Position numbers and translations under genes: made by a program
In this document: piece by piece, positions 1 through 7,846 of the stretch
Position numbering within the stretch: the stretch's first letter is position 1
Layout of the letters: every line of letters starts with the position of its first letter
The notes under the pieces: generated by a model
The model's input: only the letters and a program-made list of their open reading frames with translations
Told to the model about the DNA's origin: nothing
Database searches by the model: none
Origin: an uncultured Mucilaginibacter sp.
GTDB lineage: Bacteria > Bacteroidota > Bacteroidia > Sphingobacteriales > Sphingobacteriaceae
DNA: 57,167 nt
Assembly: GCA_903866915.1 (NCBI GenBank)
Contig: CAIPPO010000040.1
Coordinates: 1-57,167 of the forward strand
Reading direction: 5' to 3'

Positions 1-6
1 ATAAAA

Positions 7-642
7 TTATTTATTTGGCTGTGGGGTAGTACGAAGATATGGCTTAATGATCTTAAAACCTTTAGGAAATTTTGCAGGAATGTCTTCTGTTTTGATTGAT
101 GGAACAACAACTACATCCTCTCCTTCCTTCCAATCAGCGGGTGTTGCAACGCTGTAATTAGCGGTTAACTGAAGCGAATCAATAACACGTAAAATTTCCT
201 GGAAATTTCTACCGGTTGAAGCCGGATAAGTAATGATCAGCTTTATCGTTTTGTCGGGCGCAATAACGAACAACGAACGGACAGTAGCGGTGAGCGAAGC
301 ATTGGGATGAATCATTTCATAAGCTAATGCTATTTCACGATTCTCATCACCAACAATTGGAAAATTAACTTCTACGCCCTGGGTTTCATTGATATCTTTT
401 ACCCAGCCTTTGTGCGAGTCAACTGAATCAACACTAAGCGCTATAACTTTAACGTTGCGTTTATCAAACTCATCTTTTAATGCTGCTGTTCTCCCTAATT
501 CGGTTGTACAAACAGGCGTGTAATCTGCCGGATGTGAGAAAAGTACACCCCAACTGCTGCCAAGGTATTCATAAAAGTCGATTTCTCCTTCTGTTGTTTT
601 GGCCTTGAAATTTGGGGCAAGGTCTCCTAGTCTTATGCTCAT
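7..642 (-). CDS. 1-Cys peroxiredoxin (Prx6 family)
   Basis: Cytosolic thiol peroxidase that reduces hydrogen peroxide and alkyl hydroperoxides. The 211-residue length, the N-terminal LGDLAPNF and the peroxidatic motif PVCTTELG with Cys45 fit the Prx6/AhpC-TSA family. Cys45 is the only cysteine in the protein, so it must be a 1-Cys enzyme that needs an external reductant. The long C-terminal extension (about residue 150 onward, with PADWKEGEDVVV) is typical of Prx6. It is transcribed alone, leftwards, from a TAnnTTTG box at 704-711. A 19-base palindrome sits at the predicted transcription start and may be an operator. The stop codon lies at the window edge, so the downstream context is not visible. 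Family assignment is secure; the physiological substrate is not. Confidence 0.95.
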   Translation of the reverse strand: MSIRLGDLAPNFKAKTTEGEIDFYEYLGSSWGVLFSHPADYTPVCTTELGRTAALKDEFDKRNVKVIALSVDSVDSHKGWVKDINETQGVEVNFPIVGDENREIALAYEMIHPNASLTATVRSLFVIAPDKTIKLIITYPASTGRNFQEILRVIDSLQLTANYSVATPADWKEGEDVVVVPSIKTEDIPAKFPKGFKIIKPYLRTTPQPNK

Positions 643-682
643 AGCGTTAAAAATTATTGATGTATTAAATAAATAAAGTTAA

Positions 683-701
683 AACGATTTTACAAATCGT
701 T
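683..701. promoter_or_regulatory. Palindrome at the predicted start of the peroxiredoxin transcript
   Basis: Perfect 8-base inverted repeat AACGATTT / AAATCGTT with a 3-base centre. It begins 3 bases downstream of the -7 box at 704-711 (minus strand), so it covers the predicted +1 to +18 of the peroxiredoxin mRNA. That position suits a repressor operator or a short 5' hairpin. I do not recognise it as an OxyR, PerR or Fur site. Confidence 0.45.
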
Positions 702-703
702 AT

Positions 704-711
704 CAAAAATA
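704..711 (-). promoter_or_regulatory. -7 box TATTTTTG, peroxiredoxin
   Basis: Exact match to the Bacteroidota TAnnTTTG element on the minus strand, about 60 bases upstream of the peroxiredoxin ATG. No clear TTTG -33 box at standard spacing. Confidence 0.5.
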
Positions 712-773
712 ATAAATTCTACTATACAAGTATACTTTGTCGAATAATTTTACAAATAGCAGGTTTTGGAATT

Positions 774-829
774 GTGTATCCGGTATGAGGTAACGGGTAA
801 CTGATATCAGATATTGGGGTACTGGCACA
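774..829. repeat. Period-7 intergenic repeat tract, eight units
   Basis: Eight consecutive 7-base units (GTGTATC, CGGTATG, AGGTAAC, GGGTAAC, TGATATC, AGATATT, GGGGTAC, TGGCACA) with a shared core like GGTA. The units are degenerate but keep register. It lies between the peroxiredoxin promoter and the terminator of the next gene. See the other period-7 tracts in this window. Confidence 0.5.
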
Positions 830-894
830 AAAAAATTTAAAATTGAATGCAATGCACTCATTCATCAAACGGTGCTTTGCCAATTAGATTAAAC

Positions 895-923
895 AAAAAA
901 AGCCACCCGCTAGCTGGATGGCT
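895..923 (-). terminator. Rho-independent terminator of the PepSY-like gene
   Basis: Stem AGCCACCC/GGATGGCT (one G-T pair) with a 7-base loop. On the minus strand it is followed by a run of T (bases 900 to 895 and beyond), 21 bases after the stop codon at 944. Confidence 0.8.
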
Positions 924-943
924 TGAATTTTGTTTTTGGTTAA

Positions 944-1417
944 TTACTTTACTTCTTTATACAATTCGATGTGACCTTCGGCTGTGATGCGTAAAAGGGC
1001 CTCTTTTTCGCCATTTTTGATATCAGCGAAGTAAATTGTTGGCTCGGCTTCAGGGTTTAATTCAGTATTATTTTGAAGAACGATAACATGGTCAACTGTA
1101 TAACCCTTATACTGCTCGTTGATCTCGCTCAAAGTTGCTACTGGTACCGCTTTGGCAGTAATATCTTCCGTAATGGCTACGAAATCGCCGCTACGATCAT
1201 AAAATGCCGAAGTTTGTACACCTTCCAGTACAAAATCTGCACGTTGATAATTGTTGTCTACTGTCCAGGTAATGTCTTTTGCTGTCGGGAAATTTGCGGT
1301 AAATTTGTTTACAACCGTATAAGAAACTGTTACGGTATGAACTTTTCTGGTGCCATCGGCAAAAACGCTTGCGCTAAACATGGTAGCGATAGCGGCTGTT
1401 ATAAATAATTTTTTCAT
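944..1417 (-). CDS. Secreted PepSY-like small protein
   Basis: 157 residues with a clear Sec signal peptide: lysines at 2-3, a hydrophobic stretch, and a likely cut after SVFA near residue 20. The mature part contains the pattern FPTAKDITW...ADFVLEG...AFYDRSGDF, which resembles the Bacteroidota 'putative beta-lactamase-inhibitor-like, PepSY-like' family (one repeat of it). Members are periplasmic or surface proteins of unknown function; a protease-inhibitor role is only suggested by the fold. It is monocistronic: its own -7 box lies at 1442-1449 and a strong terminator follows. Family call is by pattern recall, not by search. Confidence 0.7.
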   Translation of the reverse strand: MKKLFITAAIATMFSASVFADGTRKVHTVTVSYTVVNKFTANFPTAKDITWTVDNNYQRADFVLEGVQTSAFYDRSGDFVAITEDITAKAVPVATLSEINEQYKGYTVDHVIVLQNNTELNPEAEPTIYFADIKNGEKEALLRITAEGHIELYKEVK

Positions 1418-1441
1418 TTGTTTTAAATTTTAAATCCGCAA

Positions 1442-1449
1442 CAAAAATA
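1442..1449 (-). promoter_or_regulatory. -7 box TATTTTTG, PepSY-like gene
   Basis: Exact TAnnTTTG match on the minus strand, 24 bases upstream of the ATG at 1417, giving a predicted leader of about 20 bases. Confidence 0.55.
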
Positions 1450-1773
1450 CCATCTAGTTGAATAAATTTAAAATTTAAGTTGATTTTTATGATATTCTAA
1501 TAATTAATAGGTACAATTTTGATTAATTTAAAAATTTAAACCGATTTGGAGCTGGATTTTAACAAATTCACAATCAAATTTGAGATACTTAGTGTAGATT
1601 TAACAATAAGTATTTAAATTAACAATTTCATTTCATTTTACTGACAAACGCACTTTTTTCAACATAATAAATATATATAAGCAATTATCTATTGAAGATA
1701 TAAGCAATAGTTTTAGCAGCATTTTAAGGCTAAAGGCGGTCAATATCCAAAGGTGTTACGTTAATCATTAACA
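1450..1773. other. AT-rich intergenic region
   Basis: No gene seen on either strand. It is very AT-rich. The only structure I noticed is an 11-base direct repeat ATATAAGCAAT at 1675-1685 and 1698-1708 (23-base spacing). It separates the PepSY-like gene promoter from the end of the upstream dehydrogenase gene. Confidence 0.5.
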
Positions 1774-2580
1774 TTAGCCATTGTCGGCAAAACCGGGGTA
1801 AAGTGTCATTCCACCATCTATAAATATGGTAGTACCTGTGATATAGTCGGCCTCATCTGATGCAAGCCATGCAGCGAGCTTGCCTATATCTTCAGGTTGT
1901 CCTACCCTATTATAAGGAATCAGTGTAAGCAATTTTTCTAATGCCTCGGGTGTAGCCCATGCACTGTGATTAATTGGTGTTTGAATTGCACCGGGACCTA
2001 TACTCAACACCCGTATTTTATGCGGCGCCAGTTCCTGGGCCAGGCTTTTCATCATCAACATTACTCCTCCTTTGCTGGTTGCATAATTAACATGCCCACC
2101 CCATGGAATTACTTCATGTACGCTACTCATGCAAATGATCTTCCCCGCTGCCCTACTCGTTTCGGCTACCACTCCCCTGCGAATAAATTCTCGTGCTGCC
2201 TCCCGGGCACACAAAAATTGTCCGGTTAAGTTTATACCCAAAACTGTGTTCCATTGCTCCAGGGTCATATCCACAAACTTCGAGTCGCGTTGTAAGCCGG
2301 CATTGTTCACCAGGATGTCAATGGTACCAAAGCGTTGGTATAAATCGGCAAACATAGCCTGAACCTCGGCTTCATTACTCACATCCGCATGTATTGCGTA
2401 GGCTTCGCCACCAGCTGAAACTATTTCATCTACAGTAAGCTCTGCTACTTCATGGGCGTCAACATGATTAATTGCAACTTTTGCACCTGCCCTGGCTAGT
2501 TGTAATGCGACACCTTTTCCGATGCCGCTATCGCCTCCGGTAACCAATGCTACCTGTCCTTTTAAAGAATATGAGTTCAT
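1774..2580 (-). CDS. SDR-family glucose 1-dehydrogenase-like oxidoreductase
   Basis: NAD(P)-dependent classical short-chain dehydrogenase of 268 residues. Visible motifs: cofactor loop TGGDSGIG near residues 14-21, NNAG near 95, catalytic Ser in ICMSSVHE, and YATSK with the Tyr and Lys of the active site. The end with DEADYITG and FIDGGMTLYP is typical of glucose 1-dehydrogenase-type SDRs, but the substrate cannot be read from sequence. I chose ATG 2580 rather than an in-frame ATG 20 codons upstream because the protein family starts just before LKGQVALVTGG and a near-consensus -7 box (TATCTTTA) lies inside the upstream extension. It stands alone and faces left; no partner gene is linked. Confidence 0.85.
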   Translation of the reverse strand: MNSYSLKGQVALVTGGDSGIGKGVALQLARAGAKVAINHVDAHEVAELTVDEIVSAGGEAYAIHADVSNEAEVQAMFADLYQRFGTIDILVNNAGLQRDSKFVDMTLEQWNTVLGINLTGQFLCAREAAREFIRRGVVAETSRAAGKIICMSSVHEVIPWGGHVNYATSKGGVMLMMKSLAQELAPHKIRVLSIGPGAIQTPINHSAWATPEALEKLLTLIPYNRVGQPEDIGKLAAWLASDEADYITGTTIFIDGGMTLYPGFADNG

Positions 2581-2933
2581 TTTTGATGTGTTTGTGCTAA
2601 AGATAAGCACAGGAAATGCTGTAATAAAGCGATATCTCACATTATTTTGCGGGCATATGTTAATATTTTAACTATTAATTGCCAATCTGCTGGATCGCGA
2701 AATGCTAAATTTGATAATATATAAATCAAAACCCGCGATTTGCTGTTTATTATGCGTAGGTTTGATCTATATATTTTCTGCCCGATATACTTCTACTTAG
2801 GCATTTCCGCTTCAAATACGGTTTTATTTAAGCTTTAGCGTACCAATTTAATGGGAACCGTTTCCCTAATTACTCTTCTGCCCGCTGATCAAATTTGCGG
2901 TCGCAAGCATTAAATCATTTAAGAGCCCTCATT
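2581..2933. other. Intergenic region with divergent promoters
   Basis: No gene longer than background seen. On the minus strand a near-consensus -7 box serves the SDR gene. On the plus strand two exact TAnnTTTG boxes occur (2706-2713 and 2757-2764); either could drive the small-gene run starting at 2934, with a long leader of 160 bases or more. A short inverted repeat GGGAA...TTCCC lies around 2852-2865. Confidence 0.4.
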
Positions 2934-3068
2934 ATGAGCAAAGACAAAGGGAGTCGCGAAAAAAAGAAAGCCCCCGCCGAAGCCGGCAAAAAATCAAAAT
3001 CTGATTACCAGAGCAGCAAAAGCTCGTCCTCAAGTGTTATTACAATACCCAACAATAAAAAGAAATAG
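2934..3068 (+). CDS. Small Lys/Ser-rich basic protein, 44 residues
   Basis: A 44-codon gene too short for standard ORF lists. The protein starts MSKDKGSREKKKAP, continues with a Lys/Ala/Ser-rich middle, a serine run, and ends in VITIPNNKKK. It has no signal peptide or membrane segment and is strongly positively charged and probably disordered. I believe similar very short MSKDKG... proteins occur widely in Sphingobacteriaceae, but that is memory, not a search. The next gene starts 5 bases after its stop, so the two are probably co-transcribed. Function unknown; nucleic-acid binding is a guess from charge only. Confidence 0.6.
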   Translation: MSKDKGSREKKKAPAEAGKKSKSDYQSSKSSSSSVITIPNNKKK

Positions 3069-3073
3069 AGATT

Positions 3074-3397
3074 ATGGCAAATGAAATAGTTGATTACCAG
3101 GCAAAACTTTATGTGTACGATTTAAACAATTGTGCCAAAGAGTTTGGATTTAAAGATGATGAAGGTTGGGAACTGAGTTTGGCAACTAGCGAAGGGAAGG
3201 CTTCACTGCACAAAAAATATTACCCCGTTGTTTCAACCAAAGTTGTACCGGAAATATTGACTGAACTTTTCAACAGGGTAAAATCGCAATTGGTTCAAGC
3301 TAAGTCAAATATTCAAAACAAGTTTGACACTGAAAATATGGCTGCTTTAGATTTGCAATACCTGGTAGCCTTTAATCCTAAAAGATTCAGGCAATAA
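3074..3397 (+). CDS. Unknown small protein, 107 residues
   Basis: I do not recognise this family. The 107-residue protein is soluble-looking, mixed alpha/beta in character, with a single Cys (near residue 16), an acidic-aromatic stretch DDEGWELS, and an amphipathic helix around residues 60-85 (EILTELFNRVKSQLVQAKSN). It starts 5 bases after the 44-residue basic protein and is followed 38 bases later by another small ORF in the same direction, suggesting one transcript ending at the terminator at 3703-3731. Codon use looks like the neighbours. Confidence 0.6.
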   Translation: MANEIVDYQAKLYVYDLNNCAKEFGFKDDEGWELSLATSEGKASLHKKYYPVVSTKVVPEILTELFNRVKSQLVQAKSNIQNKFDTENMAALDLQYLVAFNPKRFRQ

Positions 3398-3435
3398 TTT
3401 GCCTGGTGATCTTGCGATGAATCTCACAATCAACA

Positions 3436-3624
3436 ATGGTGAAAAATCACTTTAAATTATTGTCAGGGCAAAACCTGCGTTATACCGGGAAGGTTTTTCC
3501 AGGTTTTGTTAAAGGTTTGCCTTACATGGTTTTTATTTCAAATCATAGTTCTTACCAGTTACTGGTAAAATATAATGGATTGGAAACCATCGTTGAAAAA
3601 TTCTTCGTCGAGACCATTGATTGA
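3436..3624 (+). CDS. Unknown small protein, 62 residues
   Basis: Third ORF in the small-gene run. The predicted protein is basic at the N terminus, has a central GFVKGLPYMVFISNHSSYQ stretch and an acidic end. No domain recognised. Support for it being a gene: an ATG start, same strand and short spacing to the gene before it, and a strong terminator 78 bases after its stop. The case is weaker than for the two genes before it, because an open frame of this length can occur by chance. Confidence 0.4.
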   Translation: MVKNHFKLLSGQNLRYTGKVFPGFVKGLPYMVFISNHSSYQLLVKYNGLETIVEKFFVETID

Positions 3625-3702
3625 GCGCAAGTTACTTTGCACCTCGTAAACTGAACGATACTTCTCGATTTTGTCGCGTTCCGGCAATCGTTTATATTAT
3701 TG

Positions 3703-3740
3703 AGGTCGCCTATTTTACAAATAGGCGACCTTAATTTTAT
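3703..3740 (+). terminator. Rho-independent terminator of the small-gene run
   Basis: Perfect 11-bp stem AGGTCGCCTAT / ATAGGCGACCT (3703-3713, 3721-3731) with a 7-base loop, followed by TAATTTTATT. Confidence 0.8.
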
Positions 3741-3782
3741 TCTTATTCCGCTACCTTCGTTCAATATCATTCCGAACGTTAT

Positions 3783-4511
3783 ATGCATCTATCAGGAAAC
3801 AAAATTTTGATCACTGGCGGAGCCAGCGGTATTGGGCTGGGCCTTACAGAACGGTTTATACAAGAAGGTAATACTATTATCATATGTGGCCGCCGCGAAT
3901 CAGTATTGCAGGAGGCAGCCCGCAAATTGCCGAAAGTGATCATCAAAACAATCGATCTTTCTGTTGAGGCAGATCGGTTGGCGCTTTTTGAATGGGTAAA
4001 AGCTGAGCATCCCGACTTGAACGTACTCATTAATAATGCAGGCATACAGAATTGGATAAATATTGACGATCCTGAATTCCCCGAACGAGCCAGGGCCGAA
4101 ATCGTAACTAATATCGAGGCTCCTTTACACCTTACCCATCTCTTTGTGCAATTGCCTCATATCAAAACAATTATTAACGTTACTTCCGGTCTCTCATTTG
4201 CTCCCTATGCAAAAGTGCCGGTGTATTCGGCAACTAAAGCATTCTTTCACTCTTTTACCTGGTCACTCCGGCATTTGTTAAAACCAAAAGGAATTGAAGT
4301 AATTGAAATGATTCCTCCTGCCCTTAATACCGATCTTGGCGGAAAGGGTTTGCATGATTATGCTCCGCCAGTAAGTGAATTTATTAAATCAATATTTAAC
4401 CAATTAAAGGAAGGGAAAGATGAACTAACTTTTGAATCCAGCGAATCCCGGGCAAATGCTGGCGCCGAAGAGTTAAAGGCATACTTCAAGCAAATGCATC
4501 CAACAAACTGA
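3783..4511 (+). CDS. SDR oxidoreductase, DltE-like
   Basis: Short-chain dehydrogenase of 242 residues. Visible motifs: ITGGASGIG near residues 10-18, NNAG near 87, and YSATKAFFHSF carrying the catalytic Tyr and Lys. The short length and the segment IEVIEMIPPALNTDL match the DltE subgroup of SDRs, which is annotated as an oxidoreductase of cell-envelope (D-alanine export) context in some bacteria; no dlt genes are nearby, so that role is not supported here. The start ATG lies two codons before the conserved SGNKILITGG. A near-consensus -7 box (TACCTTCG) lies just upstream. It is a single-gene unit closed by the terminator at 4563. Confidence 0.85.
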   Translation: MHLSGNKILITGGASGIGLGLTERFIQEGNTIIICGRRESVLQEAARKLPKVIIKTIDLSVEADRLALFEWVKAEHPDLNVLINNAGIQNWINIDDPEFPERARAEIVTNIEAPLHLTHLFVQLPHIKTIINVTSGLSFAPYAKVPVYSATKAFFHSFTWSLRHLLKPKGIEVIEMIPPALNTDLGGKGLHDYAPPVSEFIKSIFNQLKEGKDELTFESSESRANAGAEELKAYFKQMHPTN

Positions 4512-4562
4512 GAGAATTTTGCCTGATAGCTAGTTACCGTTTAATGAAAAAACTATTAAAAT

Positions 4563-4600
4563 AATCGGGCTTTGTTGTTTCAAAACCCGATTGTTTTATT
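4563..4600 (+). terminator. Rho-independent terminator of the DltE-like gene
   Basis: Stem AATCGGGCTTT / AAAACCCGATT (one mismatch) followed by GTTTTATT. Located 51 bases after the stop. Confidence 0.75.
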
Positions 4601-4818
4601 GGCCATCTGCCCGCGTCTTTTACAAACCCCTTATTCATTTAATCGAAGAAATTTTTCAATTCAGGCAGTTAAAACCCATTCCCGGCAAAAGGAATCGATG
4701 TAAACGACCCGTGTTTAGGATACTTGATGAATCATGACACATTCTTCCCAAATAATTCGTTAAAACATTTTGATTGTAACAAATCTTTTACCTAGATTCG
4801 TTATACCTGAATGTCACA
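4601..4818. other. Intergenic region before the DUF4359 gene
   Basis: No gene seen. A weak promoter may lie near its right end: TTTG followed about 20 bases later by TAGATTCG (one mismatch to TAnnTTTG), some 25 bases before the next ATG. Nothing else noticed. Confidence 0.35.
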
Positions 4819-5082
4819 ATGAGAAGAAAAGTACTGTACGGCATTGGCGCAATTGTATTGATTTTGATTGCAACCAATCCCGACCCAAACGATTTCAAAT
4901 CTTACCTTCACCAAAACGCACAAAATGACCCAGCCGGCAGAGACTGGAATTTTATTGTTTTTTCTATTTATTCAAATTACGGCGACTACTTGGATTCCCC
5001 CCGTGACGGACACCAGATCAAGTACAGCTACATCGGCATCTTAGGCAATTTCTTTACGCTGGGTGCCAAAGATGCGTATTGA
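4819..5082 (+). CDS. DUF4359-like small membrane-anchored protein
   Basis: 87 residues. An N-terminal hydrophobic helix (residues 6-20, VLYGIGAIVLILIA) is followed by NPDPNDFKSYL, then NFIVFSIYS and an end with YIGILGNFFTL. This order (single helix, N-P-x-x-x-D/F, FSIY, Y(L/I)GIxGxFF) fits the DUF4359 family of small bacterial proteins of unknown function. The helix could be a signal anchor. It converges on mqnA with only 2 bases between stop codons, so transcripts of the two genes may overlap. Family call is from memory. Confidence 0.65.
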   Translation: MRRKVLYGIGAIVLILIATNPDPNDFKSYLHQNAQNDPAGRDWNFIVFSIYSNYGDYLDSPRDGHQIKYSYIGILGNFFTLGAKDAY

Positions 5083-5084
5083 TT

Positions 5085-5828
5085 TTACAGTTCTTTAACT
5101 TTCGTTAAAAATAGCTGCAAAGCCTGACGCTTATCTTCAGTTAGGTCAAAATTGAGTTTGTTCATCAGGTAATCCTGCAGGTCAAAGTCTGCATGTTCAG
5201 GCAATTCCTGTAATAATTCGGGTCGATGATCGAGGCCATATTTGAGGGCCGTATTAAATTGATCGACAAATCCGTGGGGTATCGGTTTATTTGCTATCCA
5301 GGCTGCAAAAACAAAGGGTAAGCCGGTAAATTTTTGCCATTCTTCTGACAGGTCGTAGTAAAACCGGTAGTGTGATTTCTTTCCAAAAGTTCGGTCACCT
5401 ATTTGCACAAAAGCTGTTTGAGGATCTGTCGATTTCCCATAGTCATTGGCATCGGTTACCAGTTCAGGTTGTAAGTTCCAATAATTTTTGAGTAGCACCC
5501 GCGCCAGGTTATTCGAGCTACGGGATTGGGGGTCGAGCTGCAAACGATTTACCTCTTCAATCTCGCAATTACTAAATATAAATACTGAATTTACTGCACC
5601 AACTGCGCCAATACAATAGTCTGATATGATATGCCATTGCGGCAGACTCAATATAGCAGCTACAGGTATCAGGCCAATATCAACCTGATCATCGATCAAT
5701 TTTTGCGCACAATCGGCCGGATTGTCGACACTCAGTTCAATTTGATCCAGTATGGCTGAATTTTGTATGCCAAATAAAAAAGGCTTGGTATTGGTATAGC
5801 TTACCGCAGATATTCTGATCTTCTTCAC
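5085..5828 (-). CDS. mqnA: Chorismate dehydratase MqnA (menaquinone, futalosine route)
   Basis: Converts chorismate to 3-[(1-carboxyvinyl)oxy]benzoate, the first step of the futalosine pathway to menaquinone. The 247-residue protein has the type-2 periplasmic-binding-like fold of the MqnA/MqnD family without a signal peptide: it opens with IRISAVSYTNTKPF, has the DIGLIPVAAI segment near residue 50 and FVFAAWIANKP near 170, all characteristic. The start codon is GTG; no in-frame ATG exists upstream before a stop. It is the last gene of the left-running set mqnE - phosphatase - mqnA (52-base gap to the gene before it). Its linkage to mqnE strongly supports the call. Confidence 0.9.
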   Translation of the reverse strand: MKKIRISAVSYTNTKPFLFGIQNSAILDQIELSVDNPADCAQKLIDDQVDIGLIPVAAILSLPQWHIISDYCIGAVGAVNSVFIFSNCEIEEVNRLQLDPQSRSSNNLARVLLKNYWNLQPELVTDANDYGKSTDPQTAFVQIGDRTFGKKSHYRFYYDLSEEWQKFTGLPFVFAAWIANKPIPHGFVDQFNTALKYGLDHRPELLQELPEHADFDLQDYLMNKLNFDLTEDKRQALQLFLTKVKEL

Positions 5829-5880
5829 AAATAAAATTATAATTTTTGCATCCTTAATTCAGCCATCAATGGCGTTTCGT

Positions 5881-6531
5881 TTAATATTCCTTCAAGTGTC
5901 TTGCATCATTGAAGTCAACGATCTCATATTTTTTTCCATCCCAGGTCACTTTGTATAAAACAAGGTTTTGATGGGGGAAATTTTCCATATTAGTGAGCGG
6001 TTCATTTAAAAGCAGGCAAAGCAACAAGCGCAAAGCCCTGCCATGCATACATATTAAAACGCTCTTTTCCTCCGGATGGCTCATGATTGTTTCAAGTGCC
6101 ACTAACTGCCGGCCTTTAACTTCATTCGGACTTTCGCCTCCTTCAAATTTACTATCCAGTCTCCCGGCCAGCCAGTTGCGTATCAATTTCAGGAAAGCAG
6201 CTTTATTATCGGTTGTACTCGGTTGTCCCTCCAATACTCCCCATGCCAATTCGTCCAGGCCTTCCAACTTTTCATATGGAATACCCAGGTCTATAAATTG
6301 CTGAATACTCTGTTGGGTACGTTTTAATTTGGAAACGTATATTTTATCAAAATGGGTATTTTTATAAGCGTTGAAAAACGCGTCGGCTTGTCTTAGCCCC
6401 TCCGCATTCAGGTCGGTGTTCATGCCACGCCCTTGCACAATGCCAAGTTTATTTAATTCGGTTTGCCCGTGCCTTACGATGTACAGTGTTTTTAGCGGAG
6501 AGCCTACTGTTGCGGTTGATGCTGATTTCAC
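5881..6531 (-). CDS. Histidine phosphatase family protein
   Basis: 216 residues of the phosphoglycerate mutase-like superfamily. The RHG motif (IVRHGQTELN) carries the phospho-accepting His near residue 20, the second catalytic His is in CMHGRALRLL near 163, and the acidic residue follows in ELAWGVLEG near 92. These enzymes act as cofactor-independent small-molecule phosphatases; the substrate cannot be predicted. It sits between mqnE and mqnA in the same direction, so a link to menaquinone synthesis is possible but unproven, as no phosphatase step is known in the futalosine route. The likely start is GTG at 6531; the frame is open further upstream but has no ATG. Confidence 0.85.
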   Translation of the reverse strand: MKSASTATVGSPLKTLYIVRHGQTELNKLGIVQGRGMNTDLNAEGLRQADAFFNAYKNTHFDKIYVSKLKRTQQSIQQFIDLGIPYEKLEGLDELAWGVLEGQPSTTDNKAAFLKLIRNWLAGRLDSKFEGGESPNEVKGRQLVALETIMSHPEEKSVLICMHGRALRLLLCLLLNEPLTNMENFPHQNLVLYKVTWDGKKYEIVDFNDARHLKEY

Positions 6532-6636
6532 CGATTCTTGTTTGATTGCACTATTAAAAAATCTTACTATTCTTACTGAGAGCTCCTGCTGAGCGCTCCT
6601 GGTTAAGCTTGCTCACCTGTCTTTCATCAAAAAATA

Positions 6637-7830
6637 CTAATTGATGACCGGCAGCCGGTAAAATTGCGGCTTGGCTTCCTCAGGGAATTCAAAATCTGTA
6701 TAATCAGTTACCACATTATACAATGTATCGCGTTCAATAGGCTTTCTCCCAACTTGCTTTATCAGTTCAACCAATTGTTTCGTATTCATACCGGGGTGTT
6801 GTTCCTCAGCACCCGCCATGGAGTATATTTTTGTTGTATCGTCCAGGGTCCCATCAATATCATCAACCCCAAAATTCAGCGACAATTGCGCAGTATTACG
6901 GCTAATCATCGCCCAGTAAGCTTTGATATGATCGAAATTATCTAAATAGATACGTGCGATCGCATAATTCCGCAGATCCTCAATTACTGACGACTCAGGC
7001 ACATGCGACATCTGGTTATCCTGATTACGAAATTTTAATGGGATGAACGTTTGGAATCCACCTGTTTTATCCTGTAACTGCCGCAGACGCTCCATATGAT
7101 CAACCCGGTGCCAGTATTTTTCGATATGGCCGTAGAGCATCGTAGCGTTTGAGCGCATTCCCAGTTTATGCCATTCTTCATGTATCTGCAGCCACTGATC
7201 GGCAGTACATTTATCCTTGCATATCTGTTCGCGTATCTCTTTATGAAATATCTCGGCACCCCCGCCCGGTATGGATTCCAGGCCCGATTCCTTCATCAGC
7301 TTCATACCGCTTGCATAATCGATCTTAGCTTTCTTGAAGATGTAATGGTACTCAACCGGAGTAAGGGCTTTTACATGTAATTCAGGGCGATGAGCTTTGA
7401 TCTTACTGAAAAGTTCGGCATAAAACGGAACATCGTATTGCGGTAAAACGCCGCCTACAATATGCACTTCGGTTACCGGTTCGTTATCGTATTTCTTAAC
7501 AATATCCAGCATTTGGTCAAGCGTATATTCCCAACCATCTTCGCGCTGTTTAAGCAGTCGTGAATAGGAACAAAACTTGCAATCATAAACACATAAATTC
7601 GTCGGTTCGATATGAAAATTACGATTGAAATAAGTTTTATCGCCATGTTTATATTCGCGGATATAGTTAGCCAGTACGCCAACGAAACTTAGCTCAGCAT
7701 TTTCATATAACAACACACCCTCGTCAAAAGTGATGCGCTGATGATCAAGAACTTTTTGTGCGATTTGCTTTAGCTCAGTTGAAAGATCTGGATCCTGGAT
7801 AAGTATTTGTAATTTATTTCCGGCTTCCAT
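6637..7830 (-). CDS. mqnE: Aminofutalosine synthase MqnE (radical SAM)
   Basis: Radical SAM enzyme joining the MqnA product and SAM to give aminofutalosine. The 397-residue protein has the iron-sulfur motif CVYDCKFC (CxxxCxxC) near residue 63, an IPGGGAEIF segment, and RSNATMLYGHIE, which separates MqnE from the related MqnC. I place the start at ATG 7830, giving MEAGNKLQ; an in-frame ATG 18 codons upstream overlaps an exact -7 box at 7847-7854, so the longer form is unlikely. First gene of the set with the phosphatase and mqnA. MqnB and MqnC/D are not in the window. Confidence 0.88.
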   Translation of the reverse strand: MEAGNKLQILIQDPDLSTELKQIAQKVLDHQRITFDEGVLLYENAELSFVGVLANYIREYKHGDKTYFNRNFHIEPTNLCVYDCKFCSYSRLLKQREDGWEYTLDQMLDIVKKYDNEPVTEVHIVGGVLPQYDVPFYAELFSKIKAHRPELHVKALTPVEYHYIFKKAKIDYASGMKLMKESGLESIPGGGAEIFHKEIREQICKDKCTADQWLQIHEEWHKLGMRSNATMLYGHIEKYWHRVDHMERLRQLQDKTGGFQTFIPLKFRNQDNQMSHVPESSVIEDLRNYAIARIYLDNFDHIKAYWAMISRNTAQLSLNFGVDDIDGTLDDTTKIYSMAGAEEQHPGMNTKQLVELIKQVGRKPIERDTLYNVVTDYTDFEFPEEAKPQFYRLPVIN

Positions 7831-7846
7831 CAGGGATATTTTCCTG

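Noticed and set aside
1073-1408. 111-codon open frame antisense to the PepSY-like gene
   Set aside because: The sense strand has signal peptide, promoter box and terminator; the antisense frame has none.
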